From: DAOUCV01 sp034432095
GTDB taxonomy: Bacteria; Chloroflexota; Dehalococcoidia; Dehalococcoidales; UBA2162
DNA: 10,589 nt
Direction of reading: 5' to 3'
Assembly: GCA_034432095.1 (NCBI GenBank)
Contig: DAOUCV010000049.1
Span: 1 to 10,589, forward strand
Position 1 is the stretch's first letter. Every line of letters starts with the position of its first letter. A model generated the notes under the pieces. It was not told the DNA's origin. It saw only the letters and a list, made by a program, of their open reading frames with translations, and made no database searches. The translations under genes were made by a program, and so were the position numbers. Of this stretch, positions 1 through 7,203 are shown piece after piece.

Positions 1-44
1 TTAAGGATTTTCCCAACCCAACCGTATCTTAACTCACCCATTTC

Positions 45-560
45 TCATATCCCCCTCTTTACCAAGCTCAGAGCAGCCTCAGGACAAAACTTTACACACA
101 GCGGTTCCCCACCACAAAGGTCGCACTTTAGGCAGATATTCCTCTCTGGGTCGTACATTATAGGTGTATTAGGGTACTGTGGACATGCCTGCATGCACAG
201 CATGCAACCTATGCACTTCTTTGAATCTATACACCGGGCACCTGTTTTTTCGTCTATGTACAGGGCTCCTGTTGGGCACGCGTACAAACACTCTGGTACC
301 CTGCACTGCATACAGGTATAACCCTCAATGCGCCGGCCTTCCAGGATGTAGTCTGTTATTCCCGTACGAGCTAGCCGTGGACTAACCACTCCATCGTGAC
401 TCAACGAGCATACAGCCTCACAAGTACGGCAGCCAGAACAGGCTTCAAGATTACGCTTAATATACCCCACTGCCTGCTTAAGCTCTGCCGGCACCGCTAC
501 CTTCCCTTCTCTTTTCCCCTTCTTCTCAACATCTTCTTTTTGAGTGACTTTTTTCGCCAC
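45..560 (-). CDS. Four-cluster 4Fe-4S ferredoxin-like electron-transfer protein (HycB/DmsB type)
   Basis: This is a small iron-sulfur protein that probably carries electrons between a cytoplasmic oxidoreductase and its partner. From the GTG at 560 it is 171 residues long. It contains 16 cysteines in four ferredoxin-like groups. Numbered from the longer frame that begins at 653, these are C72/75/78/82, C114/117/122/126, C147/150/153/157 and C177/180/186/190, plus extra cysteines at 141 and 174. This is the pattern of the HycB/HybA/DmsB electron-transfer subunits, which hold four [4Fe-4S] clusters. No signal peptide or membrane segment is visible, so it is probably cytoplasmic. The first ~25 residues are lysine-rich and charged. 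I chose GTG 560 because AAAGGAG (574-568) lies 7 nt upstream and a TATAAT box (617-612) lies just before it; the GTG at 653 has no ribosome site. It is divergent from the CoA-transferase genes. A role as electron donor to the dehydratase activator is inference only; it could equally serve an oxidoreductase encoded beyond the window. Confidence 0.88.
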   Translation of the reverse strand: MAKKVTQKEDVEKKGKREGKVAVPAELKQAVGYIKRNLEACSGCRTCEAVCSLSHDGVVSPRLARTGITDYILEGRRIEGYTCMQCRVPECLYACPTGALYIDEKTGARCIDSKKCIGCMLCMQACPQYPNTPIMYDPERNICLKCDLCGGEPLCVKFCPEAALSLVKRGI

Positions 561-567
561 TGCCTTA

Positions 568-574
568 CTCCTTT
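568..574 (-). promoter_or_regulatory. Ribosome binding site AAAGGAG that fixes the ferredoxin start
   Basis: Read on the minus strand, AAAGGAG is followed by 7 nt and then GTG at 560-558. This is an ideal Shine-Dalgarno spacing. No comparable purine-rich site precedes the GTG at 653, so the site decides the start in favour of 560. Confidence 0.75.
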
Positions 575-611
575 CCCGGTGTTGTATCAAGCCTAAAGAC
601 CGCAGAAGTGA

Positions 612-640
612 ATTATACACCCGACGTGGAAAGAGAGCAA
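612..640 (-). promoter_or_regulatory. Sigma-70-type promoter for the ferredoxin gene
   Basis: On the minus strand, TTGCTC (640-635) is followed by a 17-bp spacer and a perfect TATAAT (617-612). Transcription would start near 605, giving a leader of about 45 nt with the AAAGGAG site just before GTG 560. The promoter lies inside the apparent N-terminal extension of the open frame, which suggests that the extension is not translated. The -35 box keeps TTG but is otherwise poor. Confidence 0.6.
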
Positions 641-881
641 TAAACCGACTCACAGAGCGGAAGATAGCGGCAAATCACCGTTGAAAGAACACAAATCGCC
701 CGATTGTGTCACTGCCAAGAAATTAGCGATTATTGGAGCAACGTTTAATGCAGAGCAAGATTTATCCTCTCAAGGAAAGCCAACTTTTTTGGTTATTCTA
801 TATACTAATCTGGACAATCGTTTATTGGTGGCGTGACAAGGCATAGCCCAGGAAGACGGAATGCCGTTTGTTCAACTGCGC

Positions 882-910
882 TTGACAATGTTGCAGTAAA
901 ACGCAAGAAT
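882..910 (+). promoter_or_regulatory. Candidate distal promoter for the tandem CoA-transferase genes
   Basis: A perfect TTGACA (882-887), a 17-bp spacer and AAGAAT (905-910, 4 of 6 matches to TATAAT) lie upstream of the gene at 993. The predicted leader would be about 75 nt. The region 561-992 between the divergent genes holds no convincing gene. Apart from the promoters listed, I see no riboswitch or terminator in it. Confidence 0.45.
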
Positions 911-924
911 GGATAAATACTGGG

Positions 925-954
925 CTGACGGCTCGTACGCCTAGCTGATATAGT
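925..954 (+). promoter_or_regulatory. Candidate proximal promoter for the tandem CoA-transferase genes
   Basis: CTGACG (925-930), an 18-bp spacer and TATAGT (949-954, 5 of 6 matches to TATAAT) lie closer to the start at 993 than the TTGACA promoter does. The predicted leader is about 30 nt. The two may act as tandem promoters, or only one may be real. Confidence 0.35.
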
Positions 955-992
955 AAAGGTGCTCTAGCTACACGAAAGAGGAGCTAATCATT

Positions 993-2342
993 ATGGCCAA
1001 AGAGACCTGGAAGAATTATAAAGAAAAGAAACATTCAAAGCCATCACCATTAAAGGGCATCAGGGTACTTGAGGTTTGCACCCTGCTGCTGGGTCCTTCG
1101 GGGCCATGTTTTGCTGCAGCGATGGGTGCTGAAGTCATTAAGTGTGAAATCCCACCTTTGGGGGATACCTGCCGTGACATGACCCCCTTTGGCTATCTAT
1201 TTAAGGGGTACGGGCCGGTATTTGTTCACAGTAATACCAACAAATACTGGCTTGGCCTAGATTTGCATAAGCCTGAAGCGCAGAAGGTTTTTTTGGAACT
1301 GGCGGCCAAATCTGACATTATTGAAGAAAATCTGAGACCAGGAGTAATGGATAGGTGGAATGTTGGCTACCGACAGGTTAAGGAAATTAATCCAGGTATT
1401 ATTTATATCGCCAAGAATGGCTTTGGCCAGTGGGGCCGATATGCTGAGGAGAACAGACCTTCGAATGATGGTGCTTCTCAGGCGTTTTCCGGATATGCCT
1501 GGATGTCAAGTTTCCCTGACCAACCGCCACTTAAGAGCCGCATATACGTCTGCGATGATTACGGCGGGTTGATGGGTGAATTGGCGGTACTGGCTGCTCT
1601 CCACTACCGGGAGAGGACAGGGAAGGGACAGTTCATTGAATTGTCACAGAGTGAAAACATTATGCGGGCAATGTCCTGGGTCTGGCCCTATCAGCAGATT
1701 ACCGGCAAGGTAGCCATGCCTGCGGGAAACAGGGACGTATCCATATGTCCTGCCGACACGTTCTATTGTGCCGATGGCAGTTTTGTGGCGATAGCCGCCC
1801 CAGCTCCGGAAGAGTTCAGGGGCCTGTGCATTGCTATGGGTCGGCCAGAACTGGCTGAAGACACCAGATTCAAAGACCACCTAGTTCGACTGCGGGAGGA
1901 AAATGCTACCGAAATTATCAAGATTATTGCCGACTGGGCAAGAACCAAGACTCCCAAGGAAATTGAGGAATTAGCCGAAAAGCACGGTTTCGCGGCATCT
2001 CGCGTGTACACCGTGAAGGACGTAGCCGAAGACAGGCATTTTCAGGAGCGAGGCTTCATCACCGAAATTGATGACCCTCTCCTCGGTCGGTACCGTGACT
2101 ACGAATTTCCGGTGATGATGTCCCAGACGCCACCAAAGATTAAGTGGTCAGTCAGGCCAGTAGGCTTTGACAATGAATATGTAATGACGCATCTCTTGGG
2201 TAAGAGTGAAGATGAAATCAAGCGGTTGTACGATTGTGGTGCCCTGGGTAAATGGGCTGATGTACCGGGAAGGCGACCGCCGCCTGACTGGGATGGCAAG
2301 AGCGGGCTTATCATGGCAAGAGACGGCGAGGAAAAGGAGTAA
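993..2342 (+). CDS. Family III CoA-transferase (CaiB/BaiF type), first of tandem pair
   Basis: Enzymes of this family move CoA from an acyl-CoA donor to a carboxylic acid through an aspartyl-CoA thioester. The 449-residue protein shows the family signatures in order: KGIRVLEV near 21-28, MGAEVIKCE at 44-52 (CoA-binding fold), LGLDLHKPE at 87-95, the RPGVMDRW segment at 116-123, and the catalytic aspartate in SNDGASQAFSG (D159). A C-terminal motif, RPVGFDNEY, is shared with the next gene. The protein is longer than the usual ~400 residues because of a charged N-terminus (about 20 residues) and a proline-rich, acidic C-terminal tail (about 25). The ATG at 993 is preceded by AGAGGAG (977-983) at good spacing. 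The following gene begins only 5 bp after the stop, and the two proteins resemble each other throughout, as do BbsE and BbsF of benzylsuccinate CoA-transferase. The family call is secure; the substrate is unknown. Confidence 0.93.
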   Translation: MAKETWKNYKEKKHSKPSPLKGIRVLEVCTLLLGPSGPCFAAAMGAEVIKCEIPPLGDTCRDMTPFGYLFKGYGPVFVHSNTNKYWLGLDLHKPEAQKVFLELAAKSDIIEENLRPGVMDRWNVGYRQVKEINPGIIYIAKNGFGQWGRYAEENRPSNDGASQAFSGYAWMSSFPDQPPLKSRIYVCDDYGGLMGELAVLAALHYRERTGKGQFIELSQSENIMRAMSWVWPYQQITGKVAMPAGNRDVSICPADTFYCADGSFVAIAAPAPEEFRGLCIAMGRPELAEDTRFKDHLVRLREENATEIIKIIADWARTKTPKEIEELAEKHGFAASRVYTVKDVAEDRHFQERGFITEIDDPLLGRYRDYEFPVMMSQTPPKIKWSVRPVGFDNEYVMTHLLGKSEDEIKRLYDCGALGKWADVPGRRPPPDWDGKSGLIMARDGEEKE

Positions 2343-2347
2343 AGATA

Positions 2348-3682
2348 GTGCAGACACAACAACCATGGTCAGACTGGGTAAAAGAGAGGGATGACCCCAA
2401 GATTGCACATACCAAGCCTGAGGCTCTGGACGATATAACCGTGCTGGACTTGAGCTATAAGAGTTACGCCGGGTGCTATTGCTCTTCGCTTTTAGCTGAG
2501 TTCGGTGCTCAGGTTTTAAGAATAGAGCCTCCAGAGGGTGATTTCATCAGAACCTGCACCCCTTACGGCATGCTGTACAAGGGTGAAGGTCTTAACTACT
2601 TGACTGAGGGCAGAAACAAGTTTCATATTACTCTGAACCTGAAAAAGCGGGAGGGGAGGCAGATACTCAAAGCTCTGGTGAAGCAGGTTGATGTATTAAT
2701 AGAGACCTATCGACCCGGAGTCATGGATAACTGGGGTATCGGCTATGAGCAGCTAAAGGAGATTAATCCTAGCCTGATATTTGCTTCTATAACAGCCTAT
2801 GGACAGTTCGGCCCCATGAGTCGGAGCCGGATGCCAGACTACGATAATATCGCTCAGGCCAGGTCAGGAATACAATCGGGTACTGGAGAGGTTATGCCCG
2901 AGGGCAAAAGCTATGATGAATGTCCCTGGGCAGTCCCTACCAAGGCTGGCCCGTGGATAGGTTGGGTTCAACCAGCAACGTTTATGGCGGTTGGTATTCT
3001 GGCCGCTTTGCACTGGAGGGGGATAACTGGAGAAGGACAGGCGCTGGACGTGGCTACGGCTGAGGCTTACGCCCGTTTTGATGACTATGCTGCTTTGTGG
3101 TATCAGGGAGCCGGTGTCGTTGCTGAGCGCTTTGGCAGCCTGGATACTGCTGGCTGGCTGTACTGCTTCGCCCCAACCAAGGACGGCGCCGTTTTTCTGG
3201 GTGGTCTGAGGTTAGAGATGTGGCAGGCCTTTGCCGATATGGTCGGGAAATGGGATGAGTGGGGTGCCGAGAACTGGACGAACCTGACAGTCTTCACGGA
3301 AAAGGAGCAGCAATTGAAATGGGCACCATTGGTCTTTGCTGAGACACGCAAATACACTAACGAGGAACTCGTAAGGATGTCTGTAGAATATGCTACGAAG
3401 GGCCGCCTGGCTCCCATTACACCGGTGGTGGCTCCGGTCTGTTCTCCTGAGGAGGCCATGAAAGACCTAAACTGGTCAGAGAGAGGCATCTTCACTCCGG
3501 TCAAAGACCCTGTCTATGGAGAGCTTATTGTGGCTCAGGCGCAGCACAAAATGACTGAAACTCCCATAAGAACGAAGTGGGTGTGCCGACCAGTAGGCTA
3601 TGACAATGAGCACATCTACCTCAAATATATGGGGTTTGGTCCTTCCAAGCTAAAGAGGTTGAAAGAGAAGGGCGTAATTTAG
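2348..3682 (+). CDS. Family III CoA-transferase (CaiB/BaiF type), second of tandem pair
   Basis: This 444-residue protein is a paralogue of the preceding one and probably has the same type of reaction, or forms the other half of a heteromeric enzyme. Visible signatures are ITVLDLS at 30-36, FGAQVLRIEPPEGD at 52-65, ITLNLKKREG at 94-103, YRPGVMDNWGIGY at 121-133, and PDYDNIAQARSG at 163-174 with the likely catalytic aspartate D166. The motif KWVCRPVGYDNEH near the C-terminus matches KWSVRPVGFDNEY in the upstream protein. Both share a (M/C)TP(F/Y)G..(F/Y)KG..G segment near residue 70-80, which I take as a mark of close kinship. The GTG start at 2348 is chosen because AAGGAG (2334-2339) sits 8 nt before it, within the last codons of the upstream gene, so translation is probably coupled. 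The substrate is not identifiable. It is possible that only one of the pair is catalytic, but both keep the aspartate. Confidence 0.92.
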   Translation: MQTQQPWSDWVKERDDPKIAHTKPEALDDITVLDLSYKSYAGCYCSSLLAEFGAQVLRIEPPEGDFIRTCTPYGMLYKGEGLNYLTEGRNKFHITLNLKKREGRQILKALVKQVDVLIETYRPGVMDNWGIGYEQLKEINPSLIFASITAYGQFGPMSRSRMPDYDNIAQARSGIQSGTGEVMPEGKSYDECPWAVPTKAGPWIGWVQPATFMAVGILAALHWRGITGEGQALDVATAEAYARFDDYAALWYQGAGVVAERFGSLDTAGWLYCFAPTKDGAVFLGGLRLEMWQAFADMVGKWDEWGAENWTNLTVFTEKEQQLKWAPLVFAETRKYTNEELVRMSVEYATKGRLAPITPVVAPVCSPEEAMKDLNWSERGIFTPVKDPVYGELIVAQAQHKMTETPIRTKWVCRPVGYDNEHIYLKYMGFGPSKLKRLKEKGVI

Positions 3683-4031
3683 AGGTTCGCAAAATTAAGT
3701 GTACAGAATCTAGCCTCAACATTGAACGATACCTAGCAAACTTGACACCCGGGAAAACACGTGCTACGCTTTACGCGGCTGGTAAAGCACGGTATTCATC
3801 TGGGGGAAATCACATTTGCTGCTGCCCCGATCATCGGAGATATAAGGGTTGGTAGTTACCGCAGGCTCAACTAACCCTTCAAGAGAGCTAGCCAGTAACG
3901 TTTTTGATGCAGGAGTTACCGGAGCTTTGACCAACACAGTCCTTCCGGGATCCACGGGGTGACACTATACGAACAACGAGACCCAGATTGTAGAAATAGC
4001 CATCAGGTTATTGAAAGGAGGATATGACTAG
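3683..4031 (+). pseudogene. Probable decayed gene remnant (3' part), family not recognised
   Basis: No intact frame covers this 340-bp gap, but protein-like runs appear in all three plus frames in a consistent order. Frame 1 (about 3682-3757) reads CTESSLNIERYLANLTPGK. Frame 2 (3761-3871) reads LVKHGIHLGEITFAAAPIIG and onward. Frame 3 (about 3849-4028) reads LVVTAGSTNPSRELASNVFD, then GALTNTVLPGSTG, a TGA at 3960-3962, then NNETQIVEIAIRLLKGGYD and a TAG at 4029-4031. This needs two frameshifts and one stop, the pattern of a disrupted coding sequence. The last codons carry the ribosome site of the URO-D gene and overlap its ATG by 8 nt, as expected for an ancestral coupled operon gene. I do not recognise the family. 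Sequencing error is unlikely to explain three lesions but is not excluded; chance is the other alternative. Confidence 0.5.
3742..3770 (+). promoter_or_regulatory. Possible promoter upstream of the URO-D gene
   Basis: TTGACA (3742-3747), a 17-bp spacer and TACGCT (3765-3770, keeping the T-A and final T of TATAAT) lie within the remnant region, about 255 bp before the ATG at 4024. It would let the URO-D gene be expressed independently of the CoA-transferase pair. The -10 box is weak, so this is tentative. Confidence 0.3.
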
Positions 4032-5331
4032 TCTTCATTCATCACTGGCTCGGAAAAAAGAAATCGAAGCTTTACGAGAAAAAATCGAGCAAGAGACAGG
4101 TAAAACGCCAGAACAGCTATATGAAGAAAGGGAAAAAAGGATCAGAGACTCTATTTATCTCAAACAGCCGGACAGGATACCACTCTTTATCCTCGGTAAT
4201 CCCGGTGCATACGGCAATCTACCCAATTCCGCAGCCTATTACAACCCTGCCGCCTGGAGGAAGGCCTTAATTGAAGAGGTCCTTAATCTTGAACCGGATA
4301 TGGCGAGTGGAAGCTTCAGTACTTCAGGGGAGACTCTCACAATCCTTGATGTCAAAAACAAACGGTGGCCGGGAGGTCCTTTGCCGCCTGATTACGAGTA
4401 CCAGGCCATTGAGGGAGAGTGGATGAAAGAGGATGAGTACGATATCTTTCTAAAGGACCCCTCCGACTTTATAATACGTTACTATCTGCCACGCGTTTAC
4501 GGGAGTTTAGCACCACTTGCCAAACTCCCTCCAATCAGCCTCATGATGCATGGATTTGAGGCGATGGTCGACTTATTCTCCAACCCGGAATTTAAAAAGC
4601 TTGGCAGGACTCTGGACAAAGCTGGCAGGGAACTCAGAAAGTTTCGCGAGGCGATGGGCAACCTGCAGGAAGACCTGGCTTTACTCGGTTTCCCACCTTT
4701 TTCCCACGCTGGAGGTGCCGGGATTGCTCCTTTCGACATTCTTTCAGCTTTTTTACGCGGCATGAAAGGCTCAATGCTGGATATGTACCGGCAGCCCGAT
4801 AACGTTATAAAAGCCTGTGAAGCGATCCTCGAAAGGAATATAGCTAGGGCAATCCCCGCCAACCCCAATACCAGGGGCAATCCTAAGAGGGTATTTATAC
4901 CGCTATGGCGCGGAGATAAGTCATTCATGTCCCAGAAACAATTTGAAACGTTCTACTGGCCGACTCTCAAGAAAGCGATGTTGGCTTCTATTGACCTCGG
5001 TTACGTTCCGAACCCTGTCTTCGAAGCGCATTATGGAGATAGACTCAAATGTATGCTTGAACTTCCAAAGGGGAAAGCTGTTGCGTCAGTGGAATACATG
5101 GATGTAGTTCAGGCAAAAGAAATCCTGGGCGGGCACACTTGTATCATAGCCACTGCTCCCAAGTCTTTACGGTACGCTACTCCAAATGAATTCCTGGCTT
5201 ATTATAAAGACCTGATAAAGAGATGCGGCAAAGGTGGCGGTATTATGCTTATGATTGCACTGCCCCATAATACTTCTCCTAAGGAACAAAGAGAGCTGGT
5301 CAATAGAATAAAGGAATACGCTACCTACTAA
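4024..5331 (+). CDS. Uroporphyrinogen decarboxylase-like (URO-D fold) protein
   Basis: This 435-residue protein belongs to the URO-D/methyltransferase superfamily but is not a housekeeping HemE. Family hallmarks are in the C-terminal half: FIPLWRGDKSFMSQKQFETF at 291-310 (the 'GDDSFMSPEQFEKFYWP' block), YWPTLKK at 311-317, LELPKGKAVASVE at 345-357, AKEILGGHTCI at 364-374 and the CGKGGGIML segment at 401-409. The N-terminal ~45 residues form a charged, helical extension before the KQPDRIP segment (47-53), which is the usual domain start. The zinc-binding HxC motif of the MtaA-type methyltransferases is not evident. Such proteins are abundant in anaerobes and some act on corrinoid or methyl groups, but their roles near CoA-transferases are unknown. 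The ATG at 4024 follows AAAGGAGG (4014-4021) with only 2 nt between, a short spacing, but no better start is in frame. The product is probably cytoplasmic; no membrane segment or signal is visible. Confidence 0.88.
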   Translation: MTSLHSSLARKKEIEALREKIEQETGKTPEQLYEEREKRIRDSIYLKQPDRIPLFILGNPGAYGNLPNSAAYYNPAAWRKALIEEVLNLEPDMASGSFSTSGETLTILDVKNKRWPGGPLPPDYEYQAIEGEWMKEDEYDIFLKDPSDFIIRYYLPRVYGSLAPLAKLPPISLMMHGFEAMVDLFSNPEFKKLGRTLDKAGRELRKFREAMGNLQEDLALLGFPPFSHAGGAGIAPFDILSAFLRGMKGSMLDMYRQPDNVIKACEAILERNIARAIPANPNTRGNPKRVFIPLWRGDKSFMSQKQFETFYWPTLKKAMLASIDLGYVPNPVFEAHYGDRLKCMLELPKGKAVASVEYMDVVQAKEILGGHTCIIATAPKSLRYATPNEFLAYYKDLIKRCGKGGGIMLMIALPHNTSPKEQRELVNRIKEYATY

Positions 5332-5348
5332 GGTGTTATTGAAAGAAG

Positions 5349-5385
5349 AACCTTTGTTTGATTTTACGCTGTGATAAACAAGGTT
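5349..5385 (+). other. Hairpin after the URO-D gene, possible weak terminator
   Basis: AACCTTTGTTT (5349-5359) can pair with AAACAAGGTT (5376-5385), giving 10 base pairs with one bulged T and a 16-nt loop. It begins 18 nt after the stop codon at 5331. No T-run follows on the plus strand, so it is not a classical intrinsic terminator. It could protect the 3' end or help Rho-dependent ending. Confidence 0.3.
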
Positions 5386-5673
5386 AGTGGTGTGACACAT
5401 AACGATGGAATCATATTGAATACAAAATTGCGAAAAACCTCTCCAATCTTGCCCTGAGGGGCTGTTGCCCAACTCCCCCCGGAGCTAAAGCCATGGCTGT
5501 CCCCACGGTGGTCGAATCTGTCTTGACAACCTGAATGGACTCCGGCAACAGTCCCAGCGATAAACCGGGTCAACTTTAAGCGGTAGTCTACACAGCTCGA
5601 GTCCATTTCGTCCTGAAGGTCTCGGTTAAGCACTGGCTAGGGCACTTTGTTTTCAGCCAGAAGGCAAGGCTCT
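5386..5673. other. Long intergenic stretch without a supported gene
   Basis: Between the URO-D gene and the promoter of the dehydratase operon there is no frame with a start, ribosome site and convincing protein-like content. One minus-strand run (5569-5411) looks weakly protein-like and is described among the findings. I see no tRNA, rRNA, CRISPR or insertion sequence ends here. Confidence 0.5.
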
Positions 5674-5703
5674 TTGACAGGACTTGAAACGAGACAATAT
5701 ACT
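5674..5703 (+). promoter_or_regulatory. Strong sigma-70-type promoter of the dehydratase operon
   Basis: A perfect TTGACA (5674-5679), an 18-bp spacer and TATACT (5698-5703, 5 of 6 matches to TATAAT) form the best promoter in the window. Transcription would begin near 5710, leaving a leader of about 98 nt before the ATG at 5808. It probably drives the four genes ending at 10403 as one transcript, because the gaps between them are 34 bp or less. Confidence 0.65.
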
Positions 5704-5807
5704 GGTGGTAATCAGTAGAAGTACCGGGCAAAGATGTGGTTAGAAAATAGCTTCTCTTCTCGTATAAAACATTATTAGTATTAGTGCCTCAGGGGGGCTC
5801 AAGCGCG

Positions 5808-7169
5808 ATGCAAGAAGGGAAAAAGAGGGCAATAAACAGGCTCCAGTCCATGTATGCGCTACGAGCTTACGTAGATAAGATGTACGAAGGGGGACGAAAA
5901 GCTCAACAGGAGGGAAGACCAATTGCCTGGTGTATGCTTGGTATTCCTACACCTATCCTTACAGCGATGGGTATAGAAGCCGTCTTCCCGGAGAACTACG
6001 GCACTATATGCGCGTCATCAGGCGCTGCCGCCTCTTTTTTGCAGCGAGCTGAGGCTGAGGGCTTTCCCAATTATATGTGTGGCTACTGCCGTAACGGTCT
6101 CGGCTACGCTGCCAGGATGGCAGATTTAAACGGGCAAATACCACCGGAGGCACCTCAAGGAGGAATGGCCAAGCCGGCACTCCTGGTAGGCTCAGGGGCA
6201 GTGTGCGATGCAAGGTACAAGTTCTTTCAAGCCCTGGGACGCTACCTGGACGTCCCGGTGTATATACTGGAAGCCCCTAGTTCCGGGCAACGGGAGTCCC
6301 TGATGGAGGGAGCTTATGAACGCACCGTCAGTTTCCTGGTCAAAGAGTATAAGGAGTTTGTTGTCTTTCTGGAGAACCTGTTCGGGAAGAAGATGGACTG
6401 GGATAAACTGGGAGAGACACGCAGTAACAGGGAACTGGACACAGTGTGGTGGAATATTAACGAACTGCGTAAGGCAAGACCTTGCCCTATGCATTCCAGG
6501 GACTTCTGGAGCAGCATGTCCGGCGCCCTTTACAAGGCAGGAGATGCAGAGGAAATGACCGCTCTATATCGTAAGATGTATGACGAAGTTAAATATCGGG
6601 TGGAGAACAAAATAGCCGGGATTAATGTGGCGGAGAAATACCGGTTAACCTTTGAAGGGCTGCCTCCGTGGCATAGTCTGGGGTTTTTCGACCAGCTGGC
6701 GGAGAGGGGCTGGAATTTTGTGTACGAGAGTAGCTATCATCCCGCCAGACCCGTAGAAATAGACCTCAGTCATATCAGCGACCCTATGGAACGTTATGTC
6801 AGGGCTAATACCCGAGACCTCGCTTCTACCATTGACCGTGATTTCGAGCCTGACGAAGCCGCCGAGATTAAGGAGGAGATAAAAAGGCAAGGGTTTTCTA
6901 ATCGGCTGGCTGCCAGAAAGGTGAAGGAATTCCAGTGTGATGGTGCCCTTCTTCATCCCCTCCTTAGCTGCCGTGCCTTTACCGTTCCCTTATTCCTCTA
7001 CCGGAAACAAATAATGGAAGTCTACAAGGTGCCTTCATTAGTCCTTGAAGGAGACATCGTTGACCTGACTCTTTTCGACCCGGTAGCTGGCTTAAAGAAA
7101 GCTGAAGCATTTGAAGAGACGATGGACTATTACAGAGAAGTAAGGAGAAAAGAAGGGCTGGAGTGGTAA
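5808..7169 (+). CDS. 2-hydroxyacyl-CoA dehydratase / benzoyl-CoA reductase-like large subunit (HGD-D family)
   Basis: This is one subunit of a radical [4Fe-4S] enzyme that uses a single activated electron either to dehydrate an (R)-2-hydroxyacyl-CoA or to reduce a related acyl-CoA. From the ATG at 5808 it has 453 residues, in the size range of the longer subunits such as BcrB/BzdO. Signatures are GIPTPILTAMGIEAVFPEN at 45-63, the cysteine motif MCGYCRNGLGY at 90-100 (C91 and C94), GSGAVCDARYK at 128-138 (C133) and a late cysteine in LLSCRAF at 385-391 (C388). One cysteine from each of these three regions is the expected cluster ligand set. A G-rich stretch (5792-5797) precedes ATG 5808. An in-frame GTG at 5784 would add 8 residues but has no ribosome site. 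The small subunit follows after 34 bp. Whether the enzyme is a dehydratase or a ring reductase cannot be told from sequence alone. Confidence 0.9.
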   Translation: MQEGKKRAINRLQSMYALRAYVDKMYEGGRKAQQEGRPIAWCMLGIPTPILTAMGIEAVFPENYGTICASSGAAASFLQRAEAEGFPNYMCGYCRNGLGYAARMADLNGQIPPEAPQGGMAKPALLVGSGAVCDARYKFFQALGRYLDVPVYILEAPSSGQRESLMEGAYERTVSFLVKEYKEFVVFLENLFGKKMDWDKLGETRSNRELDTVWWNINELRKARPCPMHSRDFWSSMSGALYKAGDAEEMTALYRKMYDEVKYRVENKIAGINVAEKYRLTFEGLPPWHSLGFFDQLAERGWNFVYESSYHPARPVEIDLSHISDPMERYVRANTRDLASTIDRDFEPDEAAEIKEEIKRQGFSNRLAARKVKEFQCDGALLHPLLSCRAFTVPLFLYRKQIMEVYKVPSLVLEGDIVDLTLFDPVAGLKKAEAFEETMDYYREVRRKEGLEW

Positions 7170-7203
7170 AACAGGCGAGGGCAACTCTATGGAGGCTTAG
7201 TTA

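Noticed and set aside
611..835. Plus-strand open frame across the divergent intergenic region, reading IIGATFNAEQDLSSQGKP and onward
   Set aside because: It has no ATG or GTG near its beginning and only a TTG without a ribosome site. Its first part overlaps the promoter of the ferredoxin gene, and no family is recognisable. The AT-rich region can give such a run by chance.
840..865. Short inverted repeat GGCAT...ATGCC before the tandem CoA-transferase promoter
   Set aside because: Only five base pairs with a 16-nt gap, which is expected by chance in a region of this size.
3103..3504. Minus-strand open frame of 133 codons inside the second CoA-transferase
   Set aside because: It lies wholly opposite a well-supported gene, has no ribosome site and has a serine/alanine-rich composition typical of a shadow frame.
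5784..5807. GTG at 5784 as the start of the large dehydratase subunit
   Set aside because: No Shine-Dalgarno sequence precedes it, while a G-rich stretch precedes the ATG at 5808, and the extra eight residues look unlike the family N-terminus.
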